A DNA stretch of 38,867 bases, taken from NCBI GenBank assembly GCA_944372415.1, contig CALVZA010000004.1, positions 1 to 38,867 on the forward strand, written 5' to 3'. Positions 26,409-34,748 of the stretch are shown here, in pieces. The translations under genes and the position numbers were made by a program. The notes beneath the pieces were generated by a model. That model did not search any database, was not told where the DNA came from, and saw nothing but the letters and a program-made list of their open reading frames with translations. This DNA comes from an uncultured Bacilli bacterium. Its GTDB lineage: Bacteria; Bacillota_I; Bacilli_A; RF39; UBA660. Position 1 is the stretch's first letter. Every line of letters begins with the position of its first letter.

Positions 26409-26485
26409 TGGTGTCCCCGATCGGATTCAAACCGATGACTTATCCCTTAGGAGGGGATTACTCTATTCAACTGAGTTACGGAGAC
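26409..26485 (-). tRNA. tRNA-Arg (anticodon CCT)
   Basis: Complete cloverleaf. Acceptor GTCTCCG pairs with CGGGGAC, the anticodon stem ATCCC/GGGAT encloses CTCCTAA with anticodon CCT, the T loop is TTTGAAT-like, and A plus an encoded CCA follow. It decodes the AGG codon, rare in this AT-rich genome. Confidence 0.95.
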
Positions 26486-26503
26486 ATAATTATATTTTAA
26501 CAT

Positions 26504-26540
26504 AAAAAAAATTGTTTGAACACTATTTTTGTCCAAACAA
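26504..26540 (-). terminator. Terminator of the HD-domain gene
   Basis: Minus strand TTGTTTG (26534-26540) pairs with CAAACAA (26512-26518) and is followed by a run of eight T. The first arm overlaps the last codons of the HD-domain gene. Confidence 0.8.
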
Positions 26541-27026
26541 AATCATATTTATTATAAATATAAAATATAGAGCAAAAGCATTTTTCCAATTATATTTATA
26601 CTGTTCATAGGTAGAAACTGTTTTATCTACTAATGTTAGTACCCAACTTTCTTTATATTTTGGTATTGTTTTTCCTAATGGGAACATGTGTGAAGTAATT
26701 GCATTTTTTTCTTTTTTATTAATAGTAAATTCTTTTATTGCATTTTCATACGCAATATTAGGGTGTTCATTCCATTTTTTAATTCCATTTATTCCCAAAA
26801 CATCGTCTGTTGTAAAATAATCATGTAAAAGTGCTGCACGTGTAGCGGAAATATAATCCATGTGTAATTTTTTTGTTATTTGATACGTATATTTTGAAAC
26901 TCTTAACACATGATCATATCTAGTTATACCGTGATGAATTTCTTTTTTTAAATCATTAAATTTCTCTGTTTCTATTATTTTTTTTGATATATTATAAAAA
27001 TTTATTTCATCAGAATTATTCTGCAT
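26523..27026 (-). CDS. HD-domain phosphohydrolase with a C-terminal membrane segment
   Basis: A 167-residue HD-family metal-dependent phosphohydrolase. The metal ligands visible are the early His in RYDHVLRVS near residue 39, the HD pair in ALLHDYF near 68, the downstream His of TSHMFP, and the Asp of LVDKTVS near 133. The last 18 residues (ALYFIFIINMILFG) are a hydrophobic helix, so the enzyme may be tethered to the membrane by its C-terminus. That is unusual for the small soluble HD proteins it otherwise resembles. GAGGTGAAATT precedes the ATG. The substrate is unknown; nucleotides are the usual choice. Confidence 0.82.
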   Translation of the reverse strand: MQNNSDEINFYNISKKIIETEKFNDLKKEIHHGITRYDHVLRVSKYTYQITKKLHMDYISATRAALLHDYFTTDDVLGINGIKKWNEHPNIAYENAIKEFTINKKEKNAITSHMFPLGKTIPKYKESWVLTLVDKTVSTYEQYKYNWKNAFALYFIFIINMILFGQK

Positions 27027-27181
27027 AATTTCACCTCAGTAAGAGAATTATAACACAAAAATTTTACTCTGTCTAAAAAACTCTCAATTTATTATATTAA
27101 TTTACACTAAATAGTAAAACTATTATTTGTCTATAAATTTTATTTTTTATAAATGTTTAAACTTATTTTATAGTATATTAA

Positions 27182-28798
27182 TTAAAGTCTATTAAATAAT
27201 GGTTCTATAGTAATCAACTCTAAATTAGGTTCTATTTCTATATATTTCCAGCAAGGTTCATCAATTTTTAAATAATTTCTAATTTTCTTGCTACATTCTG
27301 GCATTATTGGTTCAATATAATTAGCAATATTTGCTATAGCAGTTGAACAAGTATATATAGTATCATTAAATTTATCAATATTTTCTTTAAATGAAATCCA
27401 AGGAGTTTCTTCATCATAGTACTTATTTACTCTATCTAATAAGTTTATAATTATATTTGTTACTTCTCTAAATTCCATTTTTTCCATATTTAGAGAAATA
27501 TCTTTATATGTTTTTATTAATATATTTTTAATTTCTTCATTCATATTTCCTGATGGAATATTTGTTAAACCTTTAAATTTTAAAGTTCTATTAATAAAGT
27601 TCCCTAATTTATTATTTACTTCATTATGAGTTGCAATATATTCATCAACTCCAAAGTTAGAATCTCTTTTTTCTGGGCCATTTCTTAATAAATGAAATCT
27701 TAGAGTATCTGTATTAAATTCTTCTGCAGCTTCTAATATAGTTAAACCTATTCCTTTACTTTTTGAAAATTTTTGTTCATTAAAATTTAAATATTCACTA
27801 GATACTAACATATCTGGTAGTTTATAATTATCTTCTAGTGCTAATAGTAAGCCTGGGAATATAATACTATGGAAAGTTATGTTATCTTTTCCATGAACCA
27901 TATACATAATATCATTTTTATCTTTTTTCCACCAATTTTGATAATCTAAGTTATTTCTTTTACAGAAATCCATAGTTGTTGTTAAGTAACCTAAAACTGC
28001 TTCTATCCAAACATACATTTTTTTATCTTCGTAATTAGGTATAGGTATATTAATTCCCCAAGTTAAATCTCTTGTTACTGCTCTATCAGGTAAGCCTTCT
28101 TTTAAATATTTATTAGTTTCATTTTGTGCATTTTTTCTCCATCTGTTTTCATTTTTATTTACATATTTTTCTATATTACTTTGTAGTTTTGAAAGAGCAA
28201 TGTATAAATTTTTATTATCTTTTGTAGTTGTTTTATTTTTACAATCTATACATGTTGCACCCACTAGTTCACTTTTTGTAAATACGTGTCCACAGTCACA
28301 TTGATCACCTTTTGTTTCTGCTCCACAGTCAGGGCAAATAAGAATTAATTCTCTATCTGCAACAAATTTTTTACAAGTTTCACAATAGTTATCTGGTTCT
28401 ATTTTTTCAAATATATAACCATTATCATACATTTTTTTAAATAGTTTTTCTACATTTTCTTTATGAAATTCTCCCATTGTTTTAGAATATAAGTTATAAG
28501 AAAAATTCATTTTGTTAAATGCAGTTACAAATTCTTTGTGATAACGACTTGCAATACTTTCTGCAGTAACATTTTCTCTTTTTGCTCTTTCTGTTATAGG
28601 AGTTCCGTGACAGTCACTTCCTGATACGTATATAACATTATCACCCATTAGTCTATGATATCTGGCTAGTAAGTCTCCTGGTAAAAGTGCTGCTAAATGT
28701 CCTAAATGCAAACTACTATTTGCATAAGGCCAAGCCCCACCAATAAGTATATTTCTTCCATTTTCATTTATTTTTATTTCATTATATATTTCATCCAT
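27182..28798 (-). CDS. metG: Methionyl-tRNA synthetase
   Basis: Class I synthetase charging tRNA-Met, cytosolic. The HLGH signature lies at residues 31-34. The CP domain has four zinc knuckle halves (CETC, CPDC, CDC, CIDC), so it is the two-zinc type. The KMSKS loop reads KFSKS (Phe for Met, a common variant). At 538 residues it stops after the anticodon-binding helical domain and lacks the C-terminal tRNA-binding EMAP-like domain found in the longer Bacillus enzyme. GGTGAAACT precedes the ATG. No T-box leader is visible in the 150 bases upstream, so tRNA-sensing control is not supported. Confidence 0.96.
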   Translation of the reverse strand: MDEIYNEIKINENGRNILIGGAWPYANSSLHLGHLAALLPGDLLARYHRLMGDNVIYVSGSDCHGTPITERAKRENVTAESIASRYHKEFVTAFNKMNFSYNLYSKTMGEFHKENVEKLFKKMYDNGYIFEKIEPDNYCETCKKFVADRELILICPDCGAETKGDQCDCGHVFTKSELVGATCIDCKNKTTTKDNKNLYIALSKLQSNIEKYVNKNENRWRKNAQNETNKYLKEGLPDRAVTRDLTWGINIPIPNYEDKKMYVWIEAVLGYLTTTMDFCKRNNLDYQNWWKKDKNDIMYMVHGKDNITFHSIIFPGLLLALEDNYKLPDMLVSSEYLNFNEQKFSKSKGIGLTILEAAEEFNTDTLRFHLLRNGPEKRDSNFGVDEYIATHNEVNNKLGNFINRTLKFKGLTNIPSGNMNEEIKNILIKTYKDISLNMEKMEFREVTNIIINLLDRVNKYYDEETPWISFKENIDKFNDTIYTCSTAIANIANYIEPIMPECSKKIRNYLKIDEPCWKYIEIEPNLELITIEPLFNRL

Positions 28799-28955
28799 AG
28801 TTTCACCAAACTTTCATTTATACAATTTATGTTAATATAATATCATAAATACAACATTTTGGGTATATTTATTATCATCTTATACTACCAATTTGTTATA
28901 TATAGATTGCTTTTAAAATATATTTTTTAATCCATAACTTTTAATTTATTATTTT

Positions 28956-29747
28956 TTAATCTAAATTAACACCTTTATTTAATAATTTTTCACCTATTAA
29001 ATAATAAATTACATTATATACAATATATAATATAATAAATAATATTATAATCTTTTTTATTATATTAAAATTAATTACTTCTACTGTTTTAAATAAATTC
29101 ATTATATCTTTATTAAATATAGCAGTTATAAATATAATTATTAGAGTTATAGTTTGTGTTAACATATATAATACAAAACTTACTATAATAGATTTAGTTA
29201 ATTTATTTTGATTATATTTATGTCCTATAATTATACCTACATAACCTATTAAAATAACAAATATTATTTCTAAAAAAAATATAAAGAATATTGTTAATAG
29301 TAAATTTATCACATTAACATTTAATGTATTAGATGCTAATTCTAATAAAGTTTTTATTGTTTCAATAGTTGATTTTGAATAATAACAAATTATTAGGCAT
29401 ATTATGCTTATTAAAACAGTTGTAAATGCACATATAATAGATGATATTACTTTAGATGCATATATTATTCTTTTTGAAACTGGTAATGTATGCGTTAAAT
29501 AGGCTTCATCTTTATAAATATTTTTTATAAATCTTTGCCACGAACGAATTATTGCATTTATTAAACTACTAATAATCATTCCTACTGCTAAACCGCCGCA
29601 AAAAGAACCTAGTATATTAAATATTGTTGAGTTGTCAATGCTAATAAATATTCTTGAAATAATAGAAAATATCAATGCTAATATGTAGAATATTCCAACG
29701 TATTTATATATATATAATAAATCATAGTGTAGTAATTTTTTTAACAT
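28956..29747 (-). CDS. ABC transporter permease, six-helix type
   Basis: A 263-residue integral membrane protein with six predicted helices (about 14-32, 42-66, 104-128, 150-180, 186-212 and 232-255). It carries the loop YLTHTLPVSKRIIYASKVI between helices 2 and 3 that is typical of ABC-2-like permeases next to GntR-controlled ATPases. It partners the ATPase at 29741-30436, overlapping it by 7 bases with GGAGG as ribosome site. Likely an exporter of unknown substrate, perhaps a peptide. Confidence 0.82.
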   Translation of the reverse strand: MLKKLLHYDLLYIYKYVGIFYILALIFSIISRIFISIDNSTIFNILGSFCGGLAVGMIISSLINAIIRSWQRFIKNIYKDEAYLTHTLPVSKRIIYASKVISSIICAFTTVLISIICLIICYYSKSTIETIKTLLELASNTLNVNVINLLLTIFFIFFLEIIFVILIGYVGIIIGHKYNQNKLTKSIIVSFVLYMLTQTITLIIIFITAIFNKDIMNLFKTVEVINFNIIKKIIILFIILYIVYNVIYYLIGEKLLNKGVNLD

Positions 29748-30436
29748 TTGAATAACCTCCTAAATATTTCATCTATAGAAGCTCGTTCTTTTTCCCTTAG
29801 TTCATCTGTTGGTGATATTAATTTTATTTTTCCTTCGTCTATAAATATTACTTCGTCAAGTATTTTTTCTACATCACTTATTAAGTGAGTTGATATTAGT
29901 ACTGTTGCAGTTTTATTTACGTTAGATAATATAGTATCTAGTATGTAATCTCTTGTAGCAGGGTCTACGCCACCTAAAGGTTCATCTAGTATGTAAAGTT
30001 CTGCGTTTCTCGACATAACTAATATTAATTGTATTTTTTCTTGCATTCCTTTTGACATTTTATTTAATTTTTGATTTACATCCAAATTTAGTTTTTTTAT
30101 TAAATTTAAGGCTTTTTGTTCATCAAAATTTTTATAAAACTTTTTAAAATATTTTATTATGTTAATTACTTTCATATTTTTATCTAAATATGTTCTTTCA
30201 GGTAAGTAAGATACTATTTCTTTACTTAGAATTCCAGGTTTTTTACCTTTTATTAGTATTTCCCCTGTAGTCGGAGTTAATAAATCATTTATTAATTTTA
30301 TTAGCGTTGTTTTGCCTGTTCCATTTTTACCAAGTAACCCTATTATTTTACCTTGTGATATTTTTAAATTTACGTTATCTAAAATTATTTTATTATCAAA
30401 TTTTTTTGTTAATTTTTTACATTCAATTAAATTCAT
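29741..30436 (-). CDS. ABC transporter ATPase (YtrB/BcrA type)
   Basis: A 231-residue ATP-binding subunit. Walker A GKNGTGKTT lies near residues 37-45, the signature MSKGMQEKIQLILVM near 128, and Walker B LYILDEPLGGVDP near 147-159, with the switch His in STHLI. The Q-loop region reads YLPERTYLD, as in the short YtrB/NatA group. In relatives a GntR-type (YtrA) repressor often precedes this gene; none is seen here, although AAGTATGTACTT near 30525 is a small palindrome in the upstream region. Confidence 0.92.
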   Translation of the reverse strand: MNLIECKKLTKKFDNKIILDNVNLKISQGKIIGLLGKNGTGKTTLIKLINDLLTPTTGEILIKGKKPGILSKEIVSYLPERTYLDKNMKVINIIKYFKKFYKNFDEQKALNLIKKLNLDVNQKLNKMSKGMQEKIQLILVMSRNAELYILDEPLGGVDPATRDYILDTILSNVNKTATVLISTHLISDVEKILDEVIFIDEGKIKLISPTDELREKERASIDEIFRRLFKC

Positions 30437-30577
30437 TTAGTTTCCTCTCTTATATATTTTTTTGTTTTAGTTCATTTTTTATAGTTTGAGTTTTTTAATA
30501 TTATATTCTTTAGTAAATGTTATAAGTATGTACTTAACTAACATAATAATATTGCTTTTTTTAATTAAATGTCAATA

Positions 30578-30626
30578 AAAAACTAACTTTATGAAGTAAT
30601 CAATATTAATTTTCTTCACAAAGTTA
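30578..30626 (-). terminator. Terminator of the cation diffusion facilitator gene
   Basis: Minus strand AACTTTGTGAAG pairs with CTTCATAAAGTT around a long AT loop, with AG then TTTTTT following. Confidence 0.8.
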
Positions 30627-30628
30627 AT

Positions 30629-31483
30629 CTATTTAGGGTTTATATGTACCATACAGTGTTTTATATCTATTATTTTATTTTCTAATTCATCGTGTACTAG
30701 ATGTGCAATATTATGCGATTCTTCAAATGTCATATTTTTATCTGCTGTTATTTCTAAATCAACATAAATTTTATTTCCAAATACTCTAGTTTTTAATAAA
30801 TCTATTCCTGTTACACCTTTAATTTTTAAAACTATTGTTTCTATTTCTTCAATTGTTTTATCGTTACAAGATGTATCTGTCATTTTATTTATTGATTCAA
30901 TAAAAATATCTATAGCAGTTTTTATTATAATTATTGCTATTAAAATAGAGGTTAATAAGTCCATAAATTTTAGACCCTTAATAGTTAAAAATATACCAAT
31001 TAGACTTCCAACTGATGAGATAGCATCACTTCTATGATGCCAAGCATCTGCTTTTAAAGCATCTGAATTATATTTTTTTGCTGTTTTTATAGTATACCAA
31101 TACATCCATTCTTTAGTAATAATTGATGTTATTGCTGCAATTAATGCTAAAAGCGTTGGAACAACGTAATTGTTATTATATAAGTTTTCTATTCCTTTTA
31201 ATCCAATAAATACTCCTGTTACAAATAATAAAAATGATAAAATAATTGAAGCAACATTTTCAAATCTTTCGTGGCCATATTGATGTTTTTTATCAGAGTC
31301 TTTATTCGATATTTTTAAACCTATAATAACTATGATAGTACTAACTACATCAGAAAAACTATGTACTCCGTCAGAAATCATAGCACTACTATTTCCGATT
31401 AGTCCTGATAATATTTTTAATATTGATAATATAACATTAATTATTAATGTTACTATAGATACTTTTATACAATTTTTTTCCAT
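30629..31483 (-). CDS. Cation diffusion facilitator (CDF) transporter
   Basis: A 284-residue CDF exporter for divalent metals, probably Zn, Mn or Fe, driven by proton exchange. Six helices are followed by a C-terminal cytoplasmic metal-binding domain. TM2 has SDGVHSFSDVVS near residues 37-48 and TM5 has DAWHHRSDAISS near 146-157, the D-x-x-x-D and H-x-x-x-D pairs that bind the ion. The TM2 pair being D and D fits a manganese/iron-type or broad-specificity CDF rather than strict zinc. The C-terminal domain ends with HCMVHINP. AGAGGATT precedes the ATG. It is a single-gene unit with its own promoter and terminator. Confidence 0.93.
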   Translation of the reverse strand: MEKNCIKVSIVTLIINVILSILKILSGLIGNSSAMISDGVHSFSDVVSTIIVIIGLKISNKDSDKKHQYGHERFENVASIILSFLLFVTGVFIGLKGIENLYNNNYVVPTLLALIAAITSIITKEWMYWYTIKTAKKYNSDALKADAWHHRSDAISSVGSLIGIFLTIKGLKFMDLLTSILIAIIIIKTAIDIFIESINKMTDTSCNDKTIEEIETIVLKIKGVTGIDLLKTRVFGNKIYVDLEITADKNMTFEESHNIAHLVHDELENKIIDIKHCMVHINPK

Positions 31484-31520
31484 TTAAATAATCCTCTTTC
31501 TTTTTTTATAAGGTTATTAC

Positions 31521-31549
31521 ATTATATGTTATTTTAGTAATATTGTCTA
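31521..31549 (-). promoter_or_regulatory. Promoter of the CDF gene
   Basis: Minus strand TAGACA (31544-31549), 17-base spacer, TATAAT (31521-31526), about 38 bases before the ATG. Confidence 0.7.
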
Positions 31550-31762
31550 GTATAGATTTAGCGTGTATAGAGTTTGTTGTTTTTAATAATTTTTAATTAT
31601 CATAGCAAATGCACATTTTATATATGAACATTTTGGTTATATAATATTTTTTAACACTTATATAAGTTATGTTTACTTTAAAAATTTACAGATATATTTT
31701 TTCGTTTGTAATAGTTTTTTTAGTTAAATTAATAATTATTATAAAAATTTGTTTTAAATTTA
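31550..31762. other. Gene-free spacer
   Basis: AT-rich DNA between the CDF promoter and the lysozyme terminator. I see no gene, repeat or clear signal in it. Confidence 0.5.
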
Positions 31763-31793
31763 ATAAAACCAGAAAATTTATTTTTATTTTCTG
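31763..31793 (-). terminator. Terminator of the GH25 gene
   Basis: CAGAAAAT (31770-31777) pairs with ATTTTCTG (31786-31793). On the minus strand GTTTTATT follows; on the plus strand a T run also follows. Confidence 0.7.
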
Positions 31794-31799
31794 ATTTTT

Positions 31800-32624
31800 T
31801 TATATGCATTTTTTATATAAATCTTCTTCTTTTACAAAGCCTTCACTTATTTTATATATTGCTTCTCCTGTTTTTTCTATTTCTTTTATTTCATATTCTG
31901 TATCGCAAACATTTTTTATTATTTCTTGTGCATTACTTTCTTTATAAATATTACCACTTAAATATACTTTTTCTCCTACTTTATATTTTGATGATATTTC
32001 AGTTAAATGATTTAGTCCTGCATTTTTAATTATTGTTGGATAATCATAAAATGCTATATCACCATCTACTCTTCCATTTATACCTGGTAATTCTTCATAA
32101 GAAGTATTTTGCCACATTCCAGCTTCACCTTCATATGTAAATTTATCATTCCATTCTGCTACCCATTTATCAAATTTATCTAGTTCTTTAGAATTTAAAT
32201 TGCTTTTAAATCTATTTAGACTAGAATAAATACCTACATAATACCCTGCTTTTTCCATTTCTTCACAATAATATTTTACAATTTCTATTAGCTTTTCCTT
32301 TGGTAATGCCATTTGTCTTTTATCTTCAACATCTAAAAATACTGGATATTCTAATTTTTTCTCTTTAATTAATCGTAATGTGTGTAAAACTTCACTTCGT
32401 GCTTCATCAAGAGTTGTTGCATAACTATATAGGTATACACCAAAAGGAATATTATTTTCTACACATGATGATACGTTTTTTTCATAATAAATATCGTCTT
32501 GACTAATGATATTATTTCCAAAACCACATCTTATAATTGCAAAATCAATATATGGTTTTACTTTTGTCCAATCTATTTTACCTTGATAAGAAGAAACATC
32601 TATACCTTTTTTTATAAAAATCAT
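31800..32624 (-). CDS. Glycoside hydrolase family 25 lysozyme
   Basis: A 274-residue muramidase of the GH25 family cutting the MurNAc-GlcNAc bond. The fold starts at once with KKGIDVSSYQGKIDW; D9 in that motif and D-E in VFLDVED near residues 97-100 are the catalytic acids, and GEAGMWQN near 168 is the family's late strand. Residues about 215-272 form a small SH3-like C-terminal module (YKVGEKVYLSGNIY). There is no signal peptide, so release must be by lysis, a holin or an unusual route. AGGAG directly abuts the ATG at 32624, leaving no spacing, so a non-standard start a few codons later (ATT or ATA) is possible. Confidence 0.88.
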   Translation of the reverse strand: MIFIKKGIDVSSYQGKIDWTKVKPYIDFAIIRCGFGNNIISQDDIYYEKNVSSCVENNIPFGVYLYSYATTLDEARSEVLHTLRLIKEKKLEYPVFLDVEDKRQMALPKEKLIEIVKYYCEEMEKAGYYVGIYSSLNRFKSNLNSKELDKFDKWVAEWNDKFTYEGEAGMWQNTSYEELPGINGRVDGDIAFYDYPTIIKNAGLNHLTEISSKYKVGEKVYLSGNIYKESNAQEIIKNVCDTEYEIKEIEKTGEAIYKISEGFVKEEDLYKKCI

Positions 32625-32694
32625 CTCCTAATATATAATATTTTAAGTATAAATAAAAGAATAGGATTTTGATTTATTAAGTATTAAAATTTTA

Positions 32695-32722
32695 AAACTC
32701 TAACTAAAAAAAGTTAGAGTTT
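32695..32722. terminator. Terminator after tRNA-Leu
   Basis: An 11-bp perfect stem AAACTCTAACT/AGTTAGAGTTT. The minus strand continues TTTTAAAATTTT; the hairpin could also act in the other direction. Confidence 0.7.
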
Positions 32723-32732
32723 ATTATTAATC

Positions 32733-32819
32733 TGGTGCCCCTGGTCGGACTCGAACCGACACGTTACGAGTAACACTGGATTTTGAGTCCAGCGCTTCTA
32801 CCAATTCCGCCACAAGGGC
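32733..32819 (-). tRNA. tRNA-Leu (anticodon CAA)
   Basis: Class II cloverleaf of 87 bases. Acceptor GCCCTTG pairs with CAGGGGC, the anticodon stem CTGGA/TCCAG encloses CTCAAAA with anticodon CAA, a long variable arm (GTTACTCGTAAC) is present, TTCGAGT is the T loop, and A plus an encoded CCA follow. It decodes UUG. Confidence 0.96.
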
Positions 32820-32832
32820 AATCAACAATTAA

Positions 32833-32862
32833 ATTATAACATACATTTAATGTATGTGTAAA
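32833..32862 (-). promoter_or_regulatory. tRNA-Leu promoter whose spacer is a 19-bp palindrome
   Basis: Minus strand TTTACA (32857-32862), an 18-base spacer, TATAAT (32833-32838) about 14 bases before the tRNA. The spacer is almost exactly a perfect palindrome (32839-32857; 9-bp arms ACATACATT/AATGTATGT around one base). The same DNA lies 5 bases past the stop of the pentapeptide gene, so it could be an operator, or the hairpin of a weak terminator for the scp operon. Confidence 0.6.
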
Positions 32863-33474
32863 TTATTTTATTTTCACTTCTAAAATATTTATTAAATCAT
32901 AAATTTGACTTGTATCTATTATAGCCCCTTTAATATCTTTTATATTTACTTTAATATTATTTATGTTATTAGTAGATAAATCTACATTATTAAAACTAGT
33001 ATCAATTATTTCTAAATCATCTAATTTATTATTATTTATTATTACTTTATTTAATTTATTACTAAATAATCTAGTACTAGTCATTATATTATTTATAAAA
33101 TGAGTATTATCTATTTTTAAATTGCTAATATTAGTTAAGTTTGCTAAATTTGAGTCTAGTATACTATTTTTTATAACTCCTTCTATAAATTCTATACCTG
33201 TTAATTTAGAATTCATTATTGTTATATAATGTAAACCACATTTATTAAATTCTATATTACTCATATCACATTCTATAAATTTACAGTTAGTAAATGTTGA
33301 ATTATAAATTTTTATATTTAATTTGCATTTTTCAAATATACAGTCTGAAAATGATATAGAATTTATGTTAGTAGTAAATAATTCATTTTTATAATGTTTA
33401 TTATATATTGTATCGTTTGGTATAAATTTAGTTTCTTCTAAATTAATAACTTCTTTGTAACCTATATTATTCAT
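32863..33474 (-). CDS. Qnr-like pentapeptide repeat protein
   Basis: About 203 residues of five-residue repeats with F, L or I at the centre and C, N or D before it (for example FSDCIFEKC, FTNCKFIEC, FNNVDLSTN), predicting a right-handed square beta-helix. The C-terminus (GAIIDTSQIYDLINILEVKI) matches the dimer-forming end of Qnr/MfpA-type proteins (G-x-x-V-x-x-x-Q-A-x-x-L-x-x-x-L-G-I-x-I) in layout. Such proteins mimic DNA and shield gyrase or topoisomerase IV from quinolones or toxins. The ATG at 33474 has AAGGA and overlaps the scpB stop by 8 bases; the longer frame from 33522 is unlikely. The link to scpAB is unusual and suggests a chromosome-related role (inference). Confidence 0.78.
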   Translation of the reverse strand: MNNIGYKEVINLEETKFIPNDTIYNKHYKNELFTTNINSISFSDCIFEKCKLNIKIYNSTFTNCKFIECDMSNIEFNKCGLHYITIMNSKLTGIEFIEGVIKNSILDSNLANLTNISNLKIDNTHFINNIMTSTRLFSNKLNKVIINNNKLDDLEIIDTSFNNVDLSTNNINNIKVNIKDIKGAIIDTSQIYDLINILEVKIK

Positions 33475-34033
33475 TTTCTTCCTTATAAATTGATGTAAAT
33501 AATTCTTTATTATCCAAGTCATTATCTTTTCTTGTTATTTCTGGTAAATCATTTATTGTTGCTAGTCCAAAATAATCTAAAAATTCACTTGTTGTTTTAT
33601 AAAGATTAGGTCTACCTGGCATATCACTTTTACCAGCTTCTTTTAATAATCCTTTTGCTAGCAATTTTCTTATAATATGAGAACAAGATACTCCTCTTAA
33701 CTCATCTATTTCTATTCTAGTAATTGGTTGATTATATGCTATTATTGCTAGTACTTCTAATGCGGCTTGACTTAAGGTATTTGTTTCTGGATTTACTACC
33801 ATTTTTTCATAATATTCTTTATGTTCTTGTTTTGTAGTTAATTTAAATGCATCTCCTAAGTATGATATACGTAGACCTCTGTTTTTTTCTTCATAACTTT
33901 TTTTTAGTTTTAACAATAAGTCTTTTGCTTCAGTTTCATTTATACTCATAATTTCACAAAGGGTACTCAAATTTATTCCTTCATCTCCTACTACAAATAA
34001 TATTCCTTCTATTACACCTAATTTTTCTTCCAT
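33467..34033 (-). CDS. scpB: Segregation and condensation protein ScpB
   Basis: A winged-helix kleisin-interacting subunit of the SMC-ScpAB condensin, which organises and separates the chromosome. The 188-residue length fits. Marks are the start EEKLGVIEGILFVVGDEGI, the segment LRISYLGDAFKLTT, and the family block LSQAALEVLAIIAYNQPITRIEIDELRGV cut near residues 88-116, followed by GRPNLYKTT. It follows scpA by 4 bases and overlaps the pentapeptide gene. No SMC gene in the window. Confidence 0.96.
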   Translation of the reverse strand: MEEKLGVIEGILFVVGDEGINLSTLCEIMSINETEAKDLLLKLKKSYEEKNRGLRISYLGDAFKLTTKQEHKEYYEKMVVNPETNTLSQAALEVLAIIAYNQPITRIEIDELRGVSCSHIIRKLLAKGLLKEAGKSDMPGRPNLYKTTSEFLDYFGLATINDLPEITRKDNDLDNKELFTSIYKEENE

Positions 34034-34037
34034 TTTT

Positions 34038-34748
34038 TCACTTCTTTTCTAGTAATATTTCACCAAAGTTATCTTTTTGTGTTACTTTTATTTCATTATT
34101 TTTTGACATTTCTAATATAGATAAAAAAGTAACAATTATATAATTTTTATTAAAGTTATCAAATAGTTCTGTAAAATTTATTTTTCTTTTTGTATTTAAT
34201 ACAGTTCTAATACTTTTTATTCTATCACTAATACTTAATTCTTTTTTTGTTATTCTAGTATTTATTGGTTTTTTTAATTTTTCTCTATCTAAAAATTTTT
34301 CAAAAGCATTTATTAAATCATCTAAAGATATATTAGTATCTAATGGTGTATCTTTTTTATATTCGTTTAAGTTAGATGGTATCTTTGTATATACTAGACT
34401 ACGAGTATTTTCTAAATCTTTAAATGTATTTGTTATATTTTTTATATGTTCATATTCTAATAATTTTTGTTTTAGATCTTCTTCACTATTTATTTCAAAT
34501 TCATCTGTTGTTTCTTCTTTTTGATTTATTAACATTTTACTTTTTATATGTACTAGTTCACTAGCCATAACTAAGTATTCACTTGCTATATCTATACTTT
34601 CATCTTTCATTTTATTAATAAAATCTAAGTATTGGTTAGTAATACTTTCAATATTAATATTTTCTATTTCCATTTTATTTATTTTTATAAGATGTAATAA
34701 AAGGTCCAATGGACCTTCAAAATCATTTATAGTAAAATTATAAATCAT
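34038..34748 (-). CDS. scpA: Segregation and condensation protein ScpA
   Basis: The kleisin subunit bridging the SMC heads. About 236 residues with the N-terminal NDFEGPLDLLLHLIKINKMEIENI motif (cut near residues 7-30) that binds the SMC neck, the helix YLVMASELVHIKSKMLI near 60, and a C-terminal winged helix ending VTFLSILEMSKNNEIKVTQKDNFGEI. The ATG at 34748 shares ATGA with the stop of the upstream gene, which fixes the start over the TTG six bases earlier. It is in an operon with the upstream membrane protein, scpB and the pentapeptide gene. Confidence 0.95.
   Translation of the reverse strand: MIYNFTINDFEGPLDLLLHLIKINKMEIENINIESITNQYLDFINKMKDESIDIASEYLVMASELVHIKSKMLINQKEETTDEFEINSEEDLKQKLLEYEHIKNITNTFKDLENTRSLVYTKIPSNLNEYKKDTPLDTNISLDDLINAFEKFLDREKLKKPINTRITKKELSISDRIKSIRTVLNTKRKINFTELFDNFNKNYIIVTFLSILEMSKNNEIKVTQKDNFGEILLEKK

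Noticed and set aside
28799-28955. Possible T-box leader upstream of metG
   Set aside because: No T-box sequence, specifier stem or antiterminator/terminator pair could be found in the short AT-rich spacer.
33475-33522. Longer N-terminus for the pentapeptide protein
   Set aside because: The extra 16 residues lie wholly within scpB, lack a ribosome site and do not show the repeat pattern.
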